Of a stretch of 64,000 nt of DNA, positions 26,259-35,885 are shown piece after piece. The DNA lies in contig NZ_CP007739.1 in the NCBI RefSeq assembly GCF_000724485.1, forward strand, positions 1,472,843 through 1,536,842, in the 5' to 3' direction. The notes below the pieces were generated by a model. It made no database searches and had not been told where the DNA came from. It was given only the letters and a program-made list of their open reading frames with translations. Positions within the stretch are counted from its first letter, which is position 1, and every line of letters starts with the position of its first letter. The translations under genes were made by a program, and so were the position numbers. Source of the DNA: Bacillus methanolicus MGA3. Its GTDB lineage: Bacteria > Bacillota > Bacilli > Bacillales > Cytobacillaceae.

Positions 26259-26272
26259 TGAAAGCGTATGCA
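26259..26272 (+). promoter_or_regulatory. Possible catabolite-responsive element (cre)
   Basis: TGAAAGCGTATGCA matches the CcpA cre consensus TGWAANCGNTNWCA at 12 of 14 positions, 48 bases before the start of the galactitol-type PTS regulator. Glucose repression of the operon would be expected. Single imperfect match, so moderate confidence. Confidence 0.45.
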
Positions 26273-26319
26273 ATTCATTGGTTTTTAGTGCTAAAATGTA
26301 CCTAGATAGGAGGGATACA

Positions 26320-28386
26320 ATGATGCTTGATGTCAGATGTGTCCAACTGTTAAGAGAGGTGACTGAAAATTCAAATATCAGCAGTAAAGAATTAGAGAAG
26401 AAATATCAGTTAAGTCGCAGGCAGATTGGATACAGCTTCAAAAAAATAAATATGTGGTTGGAAAGCAAAAATATACCGACGATTGAACGGACGAATAATG
26501 GTTACTTCCTTATAGATAAAAGCTTAAAATCTAAGCTTGCTCTCGATGAAGAATTTAGATATGAGAATGTAAGCGAATTAACCAAAATGCAACGAATAAA
26601 CATTATATTCCTAATGTTAATAAGCAAAAAGGAAGAACTTTCATTAGCTCATTTTACGAGTGAATTAAAAGTAAGCAAGAATACAGTCATAGATGACTTG
26701 CAGCAAGTAAGGAAAATTGCGAATGATTATGGACTTCAGTTTAGGTACTCGCGAAAACATGGGTATCTAATTGAAGGAAAGGAATTCAACATTCGCAAGC
26801 TCTTGGTATCCACATTAGACAAGGTTTTGAAAATGGATGGAGGAGCCGAAATAGTAAGACGAATTGCTCAGTTATCAAATGAAGAAATAGTGGAATTTAG
26901 AAGAAAGATAGAACAAGTAGAAAAGTCATTAAATTTGAAATTTACTGATGAAAAGATTGAGATCATGCCTTATATTTTCATTCTTATTTTAAGAAGAGTG
27001 AAACAAGGGAAGCAAATTGGCCCATTTTACATCAATTATAAAGAAATTTCTGATACGAAAGAATATTTGGCGACGGAAGAAATTCTTCATGATATGAATG
27101 ATGTTCCGGAAGAAGAGCGTCTCTTTATCACGCTGCATTTACTTACAACGAATGTCCATTGGTCAGAAGGATTAACTGAAGAAACAATTCCAAACTTAGT
27201 GCAAGCCTTGGATGAAATGCTTGTCCTTTTTGAAAAAAATACATGCATTTTTCTGAAAGATAGAGATCAGCTGCTGCATAAGCTGCTTCTTCATATGAAA
27301 CCGGCATATTACCGGATTAAGTATAACTTAACAGAAGCAAATGAAATCTCTGAAATGATTAACCGAGACTTAAAAGAGCTTCATTATTTGGTGAAAAAGT
27401 CTATTCAACCTTTGATTGACTTAATTGGGTGCGACATCCCGGAAAGTGAAGTCGCATACTTAACGATGCTAATCGGGGGGTGGCTGACACAACAAGGGGA
27501 AAATATAAGTAAAAGATTGAAAGCGGTAGTCGTTTGTCCAAAAGGTGTTTCCGTTTCCCGATTGATGTTCAGTACATTAAGAGAATTGTTTCCAGAGTTT
27601 ATTTTTCTGGACTCATTATCAATCAGGGAATTTCAAGAATATTCAATGGATTACGACATTGTTTTTTCACCGGTGTTCGTAGAAACAAAGAAAAAATTTT
27701 TTTACGTAAATTCTTTTCTCGGATATGAAGAGAAAAAAAGATTACGTAAACAAGTCATGCTCGAATTATATGGATATGTGCCAAAAGAGTTAAATGTAGA
27801 GGATATTTTGGAAATCGTCGAAAAGCATTGTGTAATAAAAGATAGAAAAAACTTGTCAAAACAGTTATTGGAGTACATTAGCCAAGACAAGACAGCGGAC
27901 TTTAGCTACGGATTTAGCAATAAAAATCCAAATTTATATGAATTAATAACTCCTTCTATGATTACATTGCGCCACTCGGTTCGTTCATGGGAGGAAGCGA
28001 TTGAACTTGCATCACAGCCGCTGCTAAAGTGCAATAGAATTTCAGAATATTATATAGATTCTATGATTAAGCGCTGTCAATATGATCCATATATTGTCAT
28101 TGCTCCGAATACAGCGATTCCTCACGCTGCACCGGAAGAAGGCGTAAACGAGATTTCAATGAGTTTGCTTCGTTTAAGGAAAGGAGTAACCTTTGCGAAG
28201 GATTATTCGATACAGTTAGTGTTTATTATCGCAGCACTGGACAAAGATCGTCATCTTCGTGCACTTACGCAGTTATTGAGGTTAGTAAGAAATGATGAAC
28301 ATCGTCAGCAAATCATCAATGCAAAATCTGTTTATGAGATCCACGAAATCATGAAAAAATATGCAGAGGAACCATTGCTTGTCTGA
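26320..28386 (+). CDS. PRD-type transcriptional activator with EIIB- and EIIA-like domains
   Basis: A 688-residue BglG/MtlR-like activator of a PTS operon. Order: N-terminal helix-turn-helix segments (SSKELEKKYQLSRRQIGYSF; a second near residue 115), two PRD domains (about 190-400) with regulatory histidines, a GatB-like EIIB domain (KAVVVCPKGVSVSRLMFSTL, about 405) and a C-terminal EIIA domain (IVIAPNTAIPHAAPEEG, phospho-His about 605). Start ATG 26320 follows AGGAGGG; an earlier in-frame start lacks a site. The cysteine in the EIIB CPKG loop is present. It lies 21 bases before the EIIA gene, so it leads the operon. It likely activates it when the PTS is dephosphorylated by substrate uptake. 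Confidence 0.92.
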   Translation: MMLDVRCVQLLREVTENSNISSKELEKKYQLSRRQIGYSFKKINMWLESKNIPTIERTNNGYFLIDKSLKSKLALDEEFRYENVSELTKMQRINIIFLMLISKKEELSLAHFTSELKVSKNTVIDDLQQVRKIANDYGLQFRYSRKHGYLIEGKEFNIRKLLVSTLDKVLKMDGGAEIVRRIAQLSNEEIVEFRRKIEQVEKSLNLKFTDEKIEIMPYIFILILRRVKQGKQIGPFYINYKEISDTKEYLATEEILHDMNDVPEEERLFITLHLLTTNVHWSEGLTEETIPNLVQALDEMLVLFEKNTCIFLKDRDQLLHKLLLHMKPAYYRIKYNLTEANEISEMINRDLKELHYLVKKSIQPLIDLIGCDIPESEVAYLTMLIGGWLTQQGENISKRLKAVVVCPKGVSVSRLMFSTLRELFPEFIFLDSLSIREFQEYSMDYDIVFSPVFVETKKKFFYVNSFLGYEEKKRLRKQVMLELYGYVPKELNVEDILEIVEKHCVIKDRKNLSKQLLEYISQDKTADFSYGFSNKNPNLYELITPSMITLRHSVRSWEEAIELASQPLLKCNRISEYYIDSMIKRCQYDPYIVIAPNTAIPHAAPEEGVNEISMSLLRLRKGVTFAKDYSIQLVFIIAALDKDRHLRALTQLLRLVRNDEHRQQIINAKSVYEIHEIMKKYAEEPLLV

Positions 28387-28407
28387 GAGTATTGAGGTGA
28401 AAAATAA

Positions 28408-28875
28408 GTGAGTGAAATATACTTTGATGAATCACTAATTTTTACAGATATCGATGTAAATAGCAGAGAAGAACTATTAAGAACAATGGCCACAAATCTG
28501 TTTAGAAAAGGATTAGTAAAAGAAAGCTTTATCGACGCTGTCATTGAGAGAGAAAAAACGTTTGCGACTGGTTTGCCTACAAATGGCATTTCTGTTGCAA
28601 TCCCTCATACGGATTCAGAGCATGTAAATAAAAAAGCAATAAGTGTAGCGATATTAAAAGAACCCGTGAAATTTGGCGTTATGGGAGAGATAGGCGCAGA
28701 AACGCCTGTTCAAATTGTATTTATGCTTGCCATAGATAAAAAAGATTCTCATCTTGTTGTTCTTCAGAAACTAATGGAAATCTTTCAAAACGATGAAGAA
28801 TTGCAGTTTCTAATAGTAGAAGAAAACAAGACTAACATAAAAAAACGTTTAATAAAACATTTACAAATCATATAA
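28408..28875 (+). CDS. gatA: PTS EIIA component, galactitol/fructose type
   Basis: A 155-residue cytoplasmic EIIA that passes phosphate from HPr to EIIB. Active histidine in VAIPHTDSEHV (about residue 71), preceded by TGLPTNG. Start is GTG at 28408 with GAGGTGA upstream. Length and motif match GatA. It is followed closely by EIIB and EIIC genes in the typical gat order. Confidence 0.9.
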   Translation: MSEIYFDESLIFTDIDVNSREELLRTMATNLFRKGLVKESFIDAVIEREKTFATGLPTNGISVAIPHTDSEHVNKKAISVAILKEPVKFGVMGEIGAETPVQIVFMLAIDKKDSHLVVLQKLMEIFQNDEELQFLIVEENKTNIKKRLIKHLQII

Positions 28876-28890
28876 AAGGGGAGATTGAAC

Positions 28891-29175
28891 ATGAAGAAAA
28901 AACAAGTATTAGTAGCCTGCGGAACAGGAATTGCGACATCGACAATTGTGAGCAAAGCGATAGAAGACCTTTGCAAAGAAAATCAGATTGAATGTGAAAT
29001 TGTTCAAATTAAGATTACTGAAGTAGGTTCATATGTCGATACGGCCGATCTGTTAGTAACAACAACCATCGTTCAAAATGAATATCCATTCCCGGTAATC
29101 AATGCAAGAGCGTTTTTAACGGGATTAGGATTAGATGAAGTGAAAAAAGAAATATTGGAACAGCTAAAAAAATAA
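28891..29175 (+). CDS. gatB: PTS EIIB component, galactitol type
   Basis: A 94-residue EIIB with the phosphocysteine loop VACGTGIATSTIV (Cys about residue 11), the signature of GatB. I use the ATG 28891 after GGGGAGA rather than the TTG two codons earlier. It accepts phosphate from the EIIA and passes it to the sugar carried by EIIC. Confidence 0.92.
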   Translation: MKKKQVLVACGTGIATSTIVSKAIEDLCKENQIECEIVQIKITEVGSYVDTADLLVTTTIVQNEYPFPVINARAFLTGLGLDEVKKEILEQLKK

Positions 29176-29259
29176 TCCATAACCTTTTGGCTAAGAAAAA
29201 TTTGGATTCCTTGATGACCTCTTGGAATCCAATAGAAAATAAACAGGAGGTTGAAAACG

Positions 29260-30522
29260 ATGAAGGAATTTGTTGATGCATTGCAATCATTCTTAAATTT
29301 AGGTGCAACTGTTATTTTGCCAATTGCTATATTCATACTAGGCTTGCTGTTTGGCCAAAAACCCGGGAAGGCTTTTAGAGCGGGTTTAACCATTGGTGTC
29401 GCTTTTGTTGGAATTTTCTTGGTGGTAGATTTGCTTGTAAGCAACCTTGGTCCAGCAGCTAAAGGCATGGTTGAGAGATTCGGAATTCATTTACATGTCA
29501 TTGATGTTGGATGGCCAGCTGCAGCTTCAATTTCGTGGGCTTCTCCAATTGCAGCATTTATGATACCGCTCGGATTATTAGTAAATGTGATAATGCTTCT
29601 CACCAAAACTACGAAAACGATGAACGTGGATATTTGGAATTTCTGGCATTTTACGTTCATGGGTGCAATTGTTTACGCATTATCAGGAAGCATCATTCAA
29701 GGGTTAATTGCAGCACTTTTATTCCAAATTGTATGTTTAAAAATTGCCGATTGGACAGCTCCAATGCTGGAAAATTACTTTGGATTGCCGGGAATATCTG
29801 TTGCTACCGGAAGTACTGTTTCTTATGCAGTTCTTGGGATTCCACTTGTGAAATTGGTGCAAAAAATTCCTTTTATTAAAAACTTAAATGCAGATCCTGA
29901 AACTATCCAAAAAAGATTTGGAATATTCGGTGAACCGATTTTTATGGGTTTGATTCTTGGTTCCGTATTAGGGCTGCTTGCCGGTTATCCTGCTGGCAAA
30001 ATAATTAAAATTGGTATGTCAATGGCAGCAGTTATGGTTCTTATGCCTAGAATGGTAAAAATTTTAATGGAAGGCCTTATGCCTATTTCGGAATCGGCAC
30101 GTGAATTACTTCAAAAGAAATTTGGCGCTAAAAACATTTATATCGGGCTTGATGCGGCTGTTGCCATCGGTCATCCTGCCGTAATTTCAACTGCTTTAAT
30201 CCTTGTTCCGATCACAGTAGTAATAGCTGTAATCTTACCGGGTAATAATGTTCTTCCATTCGGTGACTTAGCAACGATTCCTTTTATTGTCGCATTTATC
30301 GTCGGTGCTTCACGAGGAAATATTGTTCATTCAGTGATTGTTGGTACGATTTTGATTGCTTTATCCCTTTATATGGCTACAGATCTTGCAGATCTTCATA
30401 CACAAATGGCCATAGATGCCAAATTTAAAATGCCTGAAGGGGCAAGCAAAATATCTAGTATCGACCAAGGCGGTAACCTAATTAACTATGTAATTTATAG
30501 AATTTTTGCTTTATTTAATTAA
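29260..30522 (+). CDS. gatC: PTS EIIC component, galactitol type
   Basis: A 420-residue membrane permease of the EIIC-Gat family. Multiple hydrophobic segments; LGLLFGQKPGKAFRAGLTIG near the N-terminus and GMVERFGIHLHVIDVGWPA around residue 75 are typical, as is DAAVAIGHPAVISTALILVP near residue 300. ATG 29260 is nine bases after AGGAGG; the TTG at 29251 abuts the site. It imports and phosphorylates a polyol, most likely galactitol given the GatD-like gene downstream. Confidence 0.93.
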   Translation: MKEFVDALQSFLNLGATVILPIAIFILGLLFGQKPGKAFRAGLTIGVAFVGIFLVVDLLVSNLGPAAKGMVERFGIHLHVIDVGWPAAASISWASPIAAFMIPLGLLVNVIMLLTKTTKTMNVDIWNFWHFTFMGAIVYALSGSIIQGLIAALLFQIVCLKIADWTAPMLENYFGLPGISVATGSTVSYAVLGIPLVKLVQKIPFIKNLNADPETIQKRFGIFGEPIFMGLILGSVLGLLAGYPAGKIIKIGMSMAAVMVLMPRMVKILMEGLMPISESARELLQKKFGAKNIYIGLDAAVAIGHPAVISTALILVPITVVIAVILPGNNVLPFGDLATIPFIVAFIVGASRGNIVHSVIVGTILIALSLYMATDLADLHTQMAIDAKFKMPEGASKISSIDQGGNLINYVIYRIFALFN

Positions 30523-30556
30523 ACTGGATTCCAAAAAATGGAAGGTAGATTGAGAG

Positions 30557-31588
30557 ATGAAAGCTTTAGTCAAAAAAGAACTAGGATTTGGAAATCTGGA
30601 AATTGTAGATGTGGAAGAACCGAAAGTAGGCAAAGACCAAGTAAAAATACTTGTGAAATATAGTGGGATATGCGGCACCGATATCCATACGTATGAAGGT
30701 CATTATAAAGTGAAGGCGCCTGTTATTTTAGGGCATGAATTTTCTGGGGAAATAGTTGAAGTAGGTGAAAATGTAACAGAATTTAAACCAGGAGACAGAG
30801 TAACGTCAGAAACGACTTTTTACATCTGTGGAACTTGCATCTACTGTCGATCAGGTGATTACAATTTATGCAGCAGCAGAAAAGGATTAGGAACACAGCA
30901 AAATGGAAGCTTTGCCAAATATGTAATCGCTAGAAAAGAAAGCATTCATAAGCTTCCTGAACATGTAGATTATGAATCTGCAGCTATGACTGAGCCGCTT
31001 GCATGTGCGTATCATGCGGTAAAGAAAGCAGCAATTAAAGAAGGAGATGTTGTTGTCGTTTTAGGTCCCGGACCAATAGGGCTGCTGACTGCTCAAGTCG
31101 TAAAAACGTATGGAGCAACCGTTATTATTACTGGATTGTCTAATGATAAACTTCGTCTAGAAAAGGCGAAAGAATTGGGAATTGATTATGCTGTTAATAT
31201 TCAAGAAGAAGACATAAACAGTATTGTAAAAAGCCTGACAGATGGATACGGTGCTGATGTTGTTCTTGAGTGCACAGGGGCTGTTCCAGCAGTGAATATG
31301 GGGCTGGAATTATTGAAAAAGAAAGGGCAATTTATACAGGTAGGTATTTTTGCAAAACACGAGATTCTTATCGATTCGGAAAAGATTATTCAAAAAGAAA
31401 TTACGATGGTCGGATCTAGAAGTCAAAAACCGAGTGACTGGGAACCAGCATTAGCCTTAATGAATGAAAAGAAAGTAAATGCAAAAGCACTTGTTACTCA
31501 TCAATTTAATATTGGTCAATGGGATGAAGCCTACAAAGTAATTAAAAATGGAGAGGCGATCAAAGTATTGTTGACACCTATTGATTAA
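30557..31588 (+). CDS. Zinc-dependent medium-chain polyol dehydrogenase
   Basis: A 343-residue cytoplasmic MDR-family dehydrogenase. Catalytic zinc ligands in SGICGTDIHTYEG (Cys about 39) and GHEFSGE; structural zinc cysteines in CGTCIYCRSGDYNLC (about 95-109); NAD-binding VLGPGPIGLLTAQ (about 172). It resembles sorbitol and L-threonine dehydrogenase-like enzymes. It sits inside the gat operon but is distinct from the GatD-like enzyme 3' of it, so the operon encodes two oxidation steps or two substrates. The substrate is not decided by the sequence. Confidence 0.88.
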   Translation: MKALVKKELGFGNLEIVDVEEPKVGKDQVKILVKYSGICGTDIHTYEGHYKVKAPVILGHEFSGEIVEVGENVTEFKPGDRVTSETTFYICGTCIYCRSGDYNLCSSRKGLGTQQNGSFAKYVIARKESIHKLPEHVDYESAAMTEPLACAYHAVKKAAIKEGDVVVVLGPGPIGLLTAQVVKTYGATVIITGLSNDKLRLEKAKELGIDYAVNIQEEDINSIVKSLTDGYGADVVLECTGAVPAVNMGLELLKKKGQFIQVGIFAKHEILIDSEKIIQKEITMVGSRSQKPSDWEPALALMNEKKVNAKALVTHQFNIGQWDEAYKVIKNGEAIKVLLTPID

Positions 31589-31700
31589 TGTAAACGATTG
31601 CAGAGTATTTGAATTGAAAGCCGAAGAGGTATGCAAAAATACAAGGAATGATCATTTTTACCTGTCCGGGAATGAAATGAGAAAGGACGGTGTCGGCATT

Positions 31701-31889
31701 ATGATTGAAAAGATTCTTGATTTTGCACTTGGACCGTATGGGAGAATGATAGGCGATTTATATGTTCAATATCAGATGCCGATTAATACGATAGTTGTAG
31801 GTTTAGCTTTGACCTCCTATTTTAAACATAAAAAACAATCTCACCAATCAAATGTTTCTGCTGAGACTACAGGAGGCCATAAGCGTTAA
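31701..31889 (+). CDS. Small membrane protein in the gat operon
   Basis: About 62 residues (MIEKILDFALGPYGRMIGDL...) with one hydrophobic segment (PINTIVVGLALTSYF) and a charged tail. The frame is open upstream to 31581 and overlaps the end of the dehydrogenase; starts at 31677 (ATG) or 31701 (ATG, AAAGGACGG upstream) are possible and I prefer 31701. It lies between the two dehydrogenases. No known function; perhaps a partner of the permease. Confidence 0.5.
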   Translation: MIEKILDFALGPYGRMIGDLYVQYQMPINTIVVGLALTSYFKHKKQSHQSNVSAETTGGHKR

Positions 31890-31910
31890 ACTGAAAGGAT
31901 GCAAAATGGA

Positions 31911-32963
31911 ATGAAAGCATTAAAGCTGTATGGAAAAAGGGATTTAAGATTCGAAGAAACAGTGGAACCGGTTATTGAGAAAAGTGATGAAGTGATAATC
32001 AAAGTCAAAGCCGCAGGTATTTGCGGCTCTGACTTATCAAGATATGCGAAGCTAGGCCCTTATATTGAAGGAATGGTGTGGGGACATGAATTCAGCGGTG
32101 AAGTAGCTGCCATCGGATCAGACGTCAGCAGTGTAAAAATCGGAGATCGTGTGGCAGGATGTCCGGCGCTTTATTGTGGCAAGTGTGAAAGTTGTAAAAA
32201 AGGATTCCTATCGCAATGCGAGAAATTAACAGTCATTGGAGCTAAGCATCCTGGAGCTTTTGCCGAGTATGTAAAGCTTCCTGAAGAACATGTACTCCCT
32301 ATACCTGACACGATTGATTTTGATACTGCTGCATGTATAGAACCCTCCTCTGTAGTAGCACATGGGTTTTACCGAACTAATTTGCTGCCTGGCGCAGATG
32401 TTGCGGTAATGGGATCCGGCAGTATTGGTTTATTAGCTGTTCAATGGGCTAAAATTTTCGGTGCGAGAAAAGTGTATGTAATCGACATTGATCATAAGAA
32501 ATTAAAAATTGCAAAAGAAGTCGGTGCGGATGTTGTAATTCATTCAGTAGAAAAAACGGCTTATGAACAGTTAATGGAATTAACGAATGGAAAAGGGGTT
32601 GATTTAGTCATTGAGTCAGCCGGTTCTCCTGTTACATCTGCTCAAGTATTTGCGCTGGCAAAAAAAGGAGGGCAAGTCTTATTTTTAGGGATCCCATATT
32701 CGGACGTAAATATCGAACGATTTTATTTCGAGAAAATCGTAAGAAATGAATTAACTGTACTAGGATCTTGGAATGCGATCTCAGCTCCATTTCCAGGCAG
32801 AGAGTGGAGTACAACGATTCAATACATGGACAAGGGTCAAATTAAAGTAAAACCATTCATAACTCATCGTGTTTCCCTTGCGGATGGACCAGAAATTTTT
32901 GAAAAAATGATTAACAAAGACGGATTTTTCGGTAAGGTTCTCTTCCATCCAGAAAAATCATAA
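31911..32963 (+). CDS. gatD: Galactitol-1-phosphate 5-dehydrogenase-like
   Basis: A 350-residue zinc-dependent dehydrogenase resembling GatD, which oxidises galactitol-1-phosphate to tagatose-6-phosphate. Zinc site AAGICGSDLSRY and WGHEFSG; structural cysteines CGKCESCKKGFLSQC; cofactor loop VMGSGSIGLLAVQ; and the GatD-typical NELTVLGSWNAISAPFPG and EWSTTIQYM. Start is uncertain between ATG 31899 and ATG 31911; family members begin MKAL, so I choose 31911. It closes the operon before a palindromic repeat. No tagatose-6-phosphate kinase or aldolase is in this window. Confidence 0.85.
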   Translation: MKALKLYGKRDLRFEETVEPVIEKSDEVIIKVKAAGICGSDLSRYAKLGPYIEGMVWGHEFSGEVAAIGSDVSSVKIGDRVAGCPALYCGKCESCKKGFLSQCEKLTVIGAKHPGAFAEYVKLPEEHVLPIPDTIDFDTAACIEPSSVVAHGFYRTNLLPGADVAVMGSGSIGLLAVQWAKIFGARKVYVIDIDHKKLKIAKEVGADVVIHSVEKTAYEQLMELTNGKGVDLVIESAGSPVTSAQVFALAKKGGQVLFLGIPYSDVNIERFYFEKIVRNELTVLGSWNAISAPFPGREWSTTIQYMDKGQIKVKPFITHRVSLADGPEIFEKMINKDGFFGKVLFHPEKS

Positions 32964-32997
32964 TAATTTGTAATTCGTAAATCATATGAAAATGATG

Positions 32998-33095
32998 GAG
33001 GCTGTCTCTAAAGGGTCTGCCCCCATGTGTATTATCAATATATAGCACATTTATCAAACATTATGGTCTGACCCTCAGGTTTTTGAGACGGCCTC
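32998..33095. repeat. Palindromic intergenic repeat, copy C (inverted core, shortened)
   Basis: Outer arms GAGGCTGTCTCT and TGAGACGGCCTC. The core is the reverse complement of copies A and B (ATTATCAATATATAGCACATTT) with about 22 bases missing on one side. Lies just after gatD and is followed by TTTCTTTTTT, so it probably ends the gat transcript. Confidence 0.85.
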
Positions 33096-33270
33096 TTTCT
33101 TTTTTAAGCGAATAACCATCTATTTGTTCTTAATTGTAATTGTATCAATTATGTTTATAGCAGTTAATAGGATGATAACCATAAACACCTTAAAAAAAGC
33201 CAAAGCATTGCTGGTTTTTATGGTAAAATATTTAAAAATCATCTGAAAATTGACAGAGGAGAACACAGAA

Positions 33271-34317
33271 ATGGCAAAAAGTTTTATCAAGTCCGTTATT
33301 TACGAAAATGGAGTATTAAAAATATTAGATCAAACAAAACTTCCAACGGTAACGGAATTTTTAGAAATTCACGATATTAAAGAAACATGGGATGCGATTA
33401 AACAATTAAAGGTTCGAGGAGCACCGGCAATTGGGATCGCTGCTGCTTACGGCCTTTTGCTCGGAATCAAAAATTCCCCGGAAGAAAATTTTGAAGCATT
33501 TTACAAAGACTTTAAAGAAAAAGCAGATTATTTGGCAACATCAAGGCCAACCGCAGTCAATTTATTTTGGGCGCTAAAAAGAATGGATGAGCGGGCAAAA
33601 TTGGAGAGCAGCCGTCCTGTACGAGAGATTAAACAGGCACTTGAAGAAGAGGCCCACTTAATCCGCCACGAAGATGAAGAAGTCTGCCGGTCCATTGGCG
33701 AACATGCCCTGACACTTTTTCAAGATGGAATGGGCGTGTTGACTCATTGCAACGCCGGCGGAATTGCAACCGCCAAGTATGGAACGGCACTTGCACCGAT
33801 CTACCTTGCGAAGGAAAAAGGATGGAACATTAAAGTTTTTGCTGATGAGACCCGCCCGTTGTTGCAAGGGGCTCGCTTGACAACATGGGAACTCATACAG
33901 GCAGGAATTGATGTCACGCTCATCACTGACAGCATGGCAGCCCATGTGATGCAAAAAGGCTGGGTACAGGCAGTCATCGTCGGATGTGACAGGGTTGCGG
34001 CAAATGGAGATGTGGCAAATAAAATCGGGACTTATGGTGTTGCGCTGTTAGCAAAAGCACATAATATTCCTTTTTATGTAGCTGCACCAATTTCGACCAT
34101 TGATATGGCGACCGCTACAGGAGCAGACATTCCGATTGAAGAGCGGGGGAAGGAAGAAATTACACATGGTTTTGGGAAGCAAACAGCACCTGATGGAGTA
34201 AAAGTATTTAATCCTGCCTTTGATGTAACACCTCATGAACTCATCACAGCCATAATAACAGAAAAAGGGATTATCAAAGGCAACTACAAAGAAGAACTGC
34301 CAAAGCTCTTTTCTTAA
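33271..34317 (+). CDS. mtnA: Methylthioribose-1-phosphate isomerase
   Basis: Isomerises methylthioribose-1-phosphate to methylthioribulose-1-phosphate in methionine salvage. The 348-residue protein has [14 protein letters not shown] (about residue 47), [20 protein letters not shown] (catalytic Cys about 161), [19 protein letters not shown] and [20 protein letters not shown] (catalytic Asp about 241). Start ATG 33271 lies behind AGAGGAG; the upstream in-frame start has no site. In many bacilli it is in an operon with mtnK; here mtnK is 17 kb away in the island. No S-box riboswitch is visible upstream. Confidence 0.95.
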   Translation: MAKSFIKSVIYENGVLKILDQTKLPTVTEFLEIHDIKETWDAIKQLKVRGAPAIGIAAAYGLLLGIKNSPEENFEAFYKDFKEKADYLATSRPTAVNLFWALKRMDERAKLESSRPVREIKQALEEEAHLIRHEDEEVCRSIGEHALTLFQDGMGVLTHCNAGGIATAKYGTALAPIYLAKEKGWNIKVFADETRPLLQGARLTTWELIQAGIDVTLITDSMAAHVMQKGWVQAVIVGCDRVAANGDVANKIGTYGVALLAKAHNIPFYVAAPISTIDMATATGADIPIEERGKEEITHGFGKQTAPDGVKVFNPAFDVTPHELITAIITEKGIIKGNYKEELPKLFS

Positions 34318-34321
34318 ATTT

Positions 34322-34357
34322 TAAAATGCCTTGCCGCGGGTGGCGAGGCATTATTTA
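34322..34357 (+). terminator. Terminator after mtnA
   Basis: AATGCCTTGCC/GGCGAGGCATT stem followed by ATTTATTT. Confidence 0.75.
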
Positions 34358-34431
34358 TTTGACATATCGAGCTATTTACTTGGGTAAAATACATTTAGTG
34401 AAAAAAAGGACTTAAAGGAGGAGCAGCAGCC

Positions 34432-34950
34432 ATGTTTAAGAAGGTATTTGCTGCGGTGGCCTTGTTCGCAATGCTGACTGTTGCAATCGTACAAGCAATG
34501 GAAAAAGAGGAGAAAGCAATACAAACAGAAAATTATTCGGGCTTGCAAGCAGGAGTGAAAGCACCTGACTTTGAAATAAAAACATTAAGCGGTGAAACTG
34601 TAAAATTATCACAATTTAAAGGCAAAAAAGTCATGTTGAATTTTTGGGCAACGTGGTGTCCTCCTTGTAAAGAGGAAATACCTGAGATGGAACAATTTTA
34701 TCGAGAGAATAAAGATGATATTGTCATCCTGGCAGTGAATGTCGATCCGCAATATGATGTTCAACGGTTTGCAAATGAGATGGGTATGACTATTCCGATT
34801 CTATTGGATGAAGATGATTCAGTGAACAAGAGGTATCAAATCTTAACGATTCCAACTACTTATTTTATCGATGCAAAAGGAATAATTCGAAATAAATTCT
34901 TAGGTGTAATGACCATTGATAAAATGAAACAATTCACAGAAGTCTTATAA
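34432..34950 (+). CDS. yneN: Membrane-anchored thioredoxin-like protein (TlpA/ResA family)
   Basis: A 172-residue extracytoplasmic thiol-disulfide oxidoreductase. N-terminal signal/anchor (VFAAVALFAMLTVAIVQAM), then a thioredoxin fold with the redox motif WATWCPPCKEE (about residue 72), PILLDEDDSV and the cis-proline region ILTIPTTYFID. A GGAGGAGC site precedes the ATG. Position just before sspN-tlp matches B. subtilis yneN, although citB, normally upstream, is not here. The physiological partner is unknown; family members reduce cytochrome c or sporulation-related thiols. Confidence 0.88.
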   Translation: MFKKVFAAVALFAMLTVAIVQAMEKEEKAIQTENYSGLQAGVKAPDFEIKTLSGETVKLSQFKGKKVMLNFWATWCPPCKEEIPEMEQFYRENKDDIVILAVNVDPQYDVQRFANEMGMTIPILLDEDDSVNKRYQILTIPTTYFIDAKGIIRNKFLGVMTIDKMKQFTEVL

Positions 34951-34990
34951 GAGAGCACAGGGAAATTTACAATAAAAAATCAACTTTTTT

Positions 34991-35018
34991 AGCACAGCAA
35001 ATGGCTGTGTTTTTTTTG
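34991..35018 (+). terminator. Terminator after yneN
   Basis: CACAGC/GCTGTG hairpin followed by eight T. Confidence 0.8.
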
Positions 35019-35110
35019 GTTATTTAAATTTACAAAAGATTCGAATAAATTTAGGGTTTTAATAATATTTATTAATTGTAACACTATAAATCAAATGAAA
35101 GGGAGTAAAA

Positions 35111-35527
35111 ATGATGAATCGTTCTAAAGGCTTCTTAGTAGTGTCAAGTATTGCAGGTATTTTTATACTTGTGTATGGAACGTCTATTCTGCTGCGCCTT
35201 TTATTTGGACAATATTTCATGGACGGAGGTTTTTCTGACCTCAATTATTTATACCTTGCTCTTTTATGTTCTGCTCCGTTTGTTTTGTACTTATTATTTT
35301 TCGGCGGAAATTCTGAAAGAGCTTCTAAAGTCATTTCGAAAAGCGGACTTTTATTTTTCATCCTTTTTGTTCCAGTTAACTGCACTCTTGTTATAGAAGG
35401 AAAAGAAATAACACAGGAAGTATTAACAAGAATATTGACAGTATTACCAGTAACCGCATTATTATTAGTGTTTGTAAGTCATTTTTTAAAAGCTAGATGC
35501 CAAAAGATTGAAAACAAAGATTTTTAA
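35111..35527 (+). CDS. Hypothetical four-helix membrane protein
   Basis: A 138-residue protein with about four hydrophobic segments (VSSIAGIFILVYGTSILLR; LYLALLCSAPFVLYLLFF; GLLFFILFVPVNCTLVI; LTVLPVTALLLVFVSHFL). AAAGGGAG precedes the ATG pair. No family recognised. It interrupts the usual yneN-sspN order. Confidence 0.6.
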   Translation: MMNRSKGFLVVSSIAGIFILVYGTSILLRLLFGQYFMDGGFSDLNYLYLALLCSAPFVLYLLFFGGNSERASKVISKSGLLFFILFVPVNCTLVIEGKEITQEVLTRILTVLPVTALLLVFVSHFLKARCQKIENKDF

Positions 35528-35556
35528 AGCTTAGTTCCCGCTAAGCTTTTTTTTTT
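35528..35556 (+). terminator. Terminator
   Basis: AAGCTTAG/CTAAGCTT hairpin followed by about twelve T. Confidence 0.85.
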
Positions 35557-35689
35557 TTTGCTCTTTTTCTGGAACCTGATGCAAAAATAAAAAATATGAG
35601 AAGGGACTAAATTTTCAAAAAGTTGTAATAATTTAAATCGTTTATGGACATAATAATGGTTAAAATAATAGTAAAGGAAGGTGATCGTG

Positions 35690-35821
35690 ATGAGAAAGCC
35701 AAGGAAACGTACATTTAAAGAGCTAGTCTCTGAAAATAAACAACAATTATTGAATGACCGAGATGCGTTAGAAAAAATTGAAGAACGGCTTGAACAAAAA
35801 ATGCTTGGAAAAGCAGAATAA
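35690..35821 (+). CDS. Small basic protein, Fur-regulated FbpB-like family
   Basis: A 43-residue ORF behind GGAAGGTGA. MRKPRKRTFKELVSENKQQL followed by LNDRDALEKIEERLEQK fits the small FbpB-like family (RK..(S/T)F.ELV.ENK..LL.D), whose B. subtilis members help the FsrA small RNA in the iron-sparing response. I see no convincing Fur box upstream, so iron control is not supported here. Too short for certainty. Confidence 0.65.
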   Translation: MRKPRKRTFKELVSENKQQLLNDRDALEKIEERLEQKMLGKAE

Positions 35822-35885
35822 TCACATCCTTTTCCATTTATGAATCCTTCTTTCAAGGTAAATACTTAAAAGGAGGAGGGATAAA

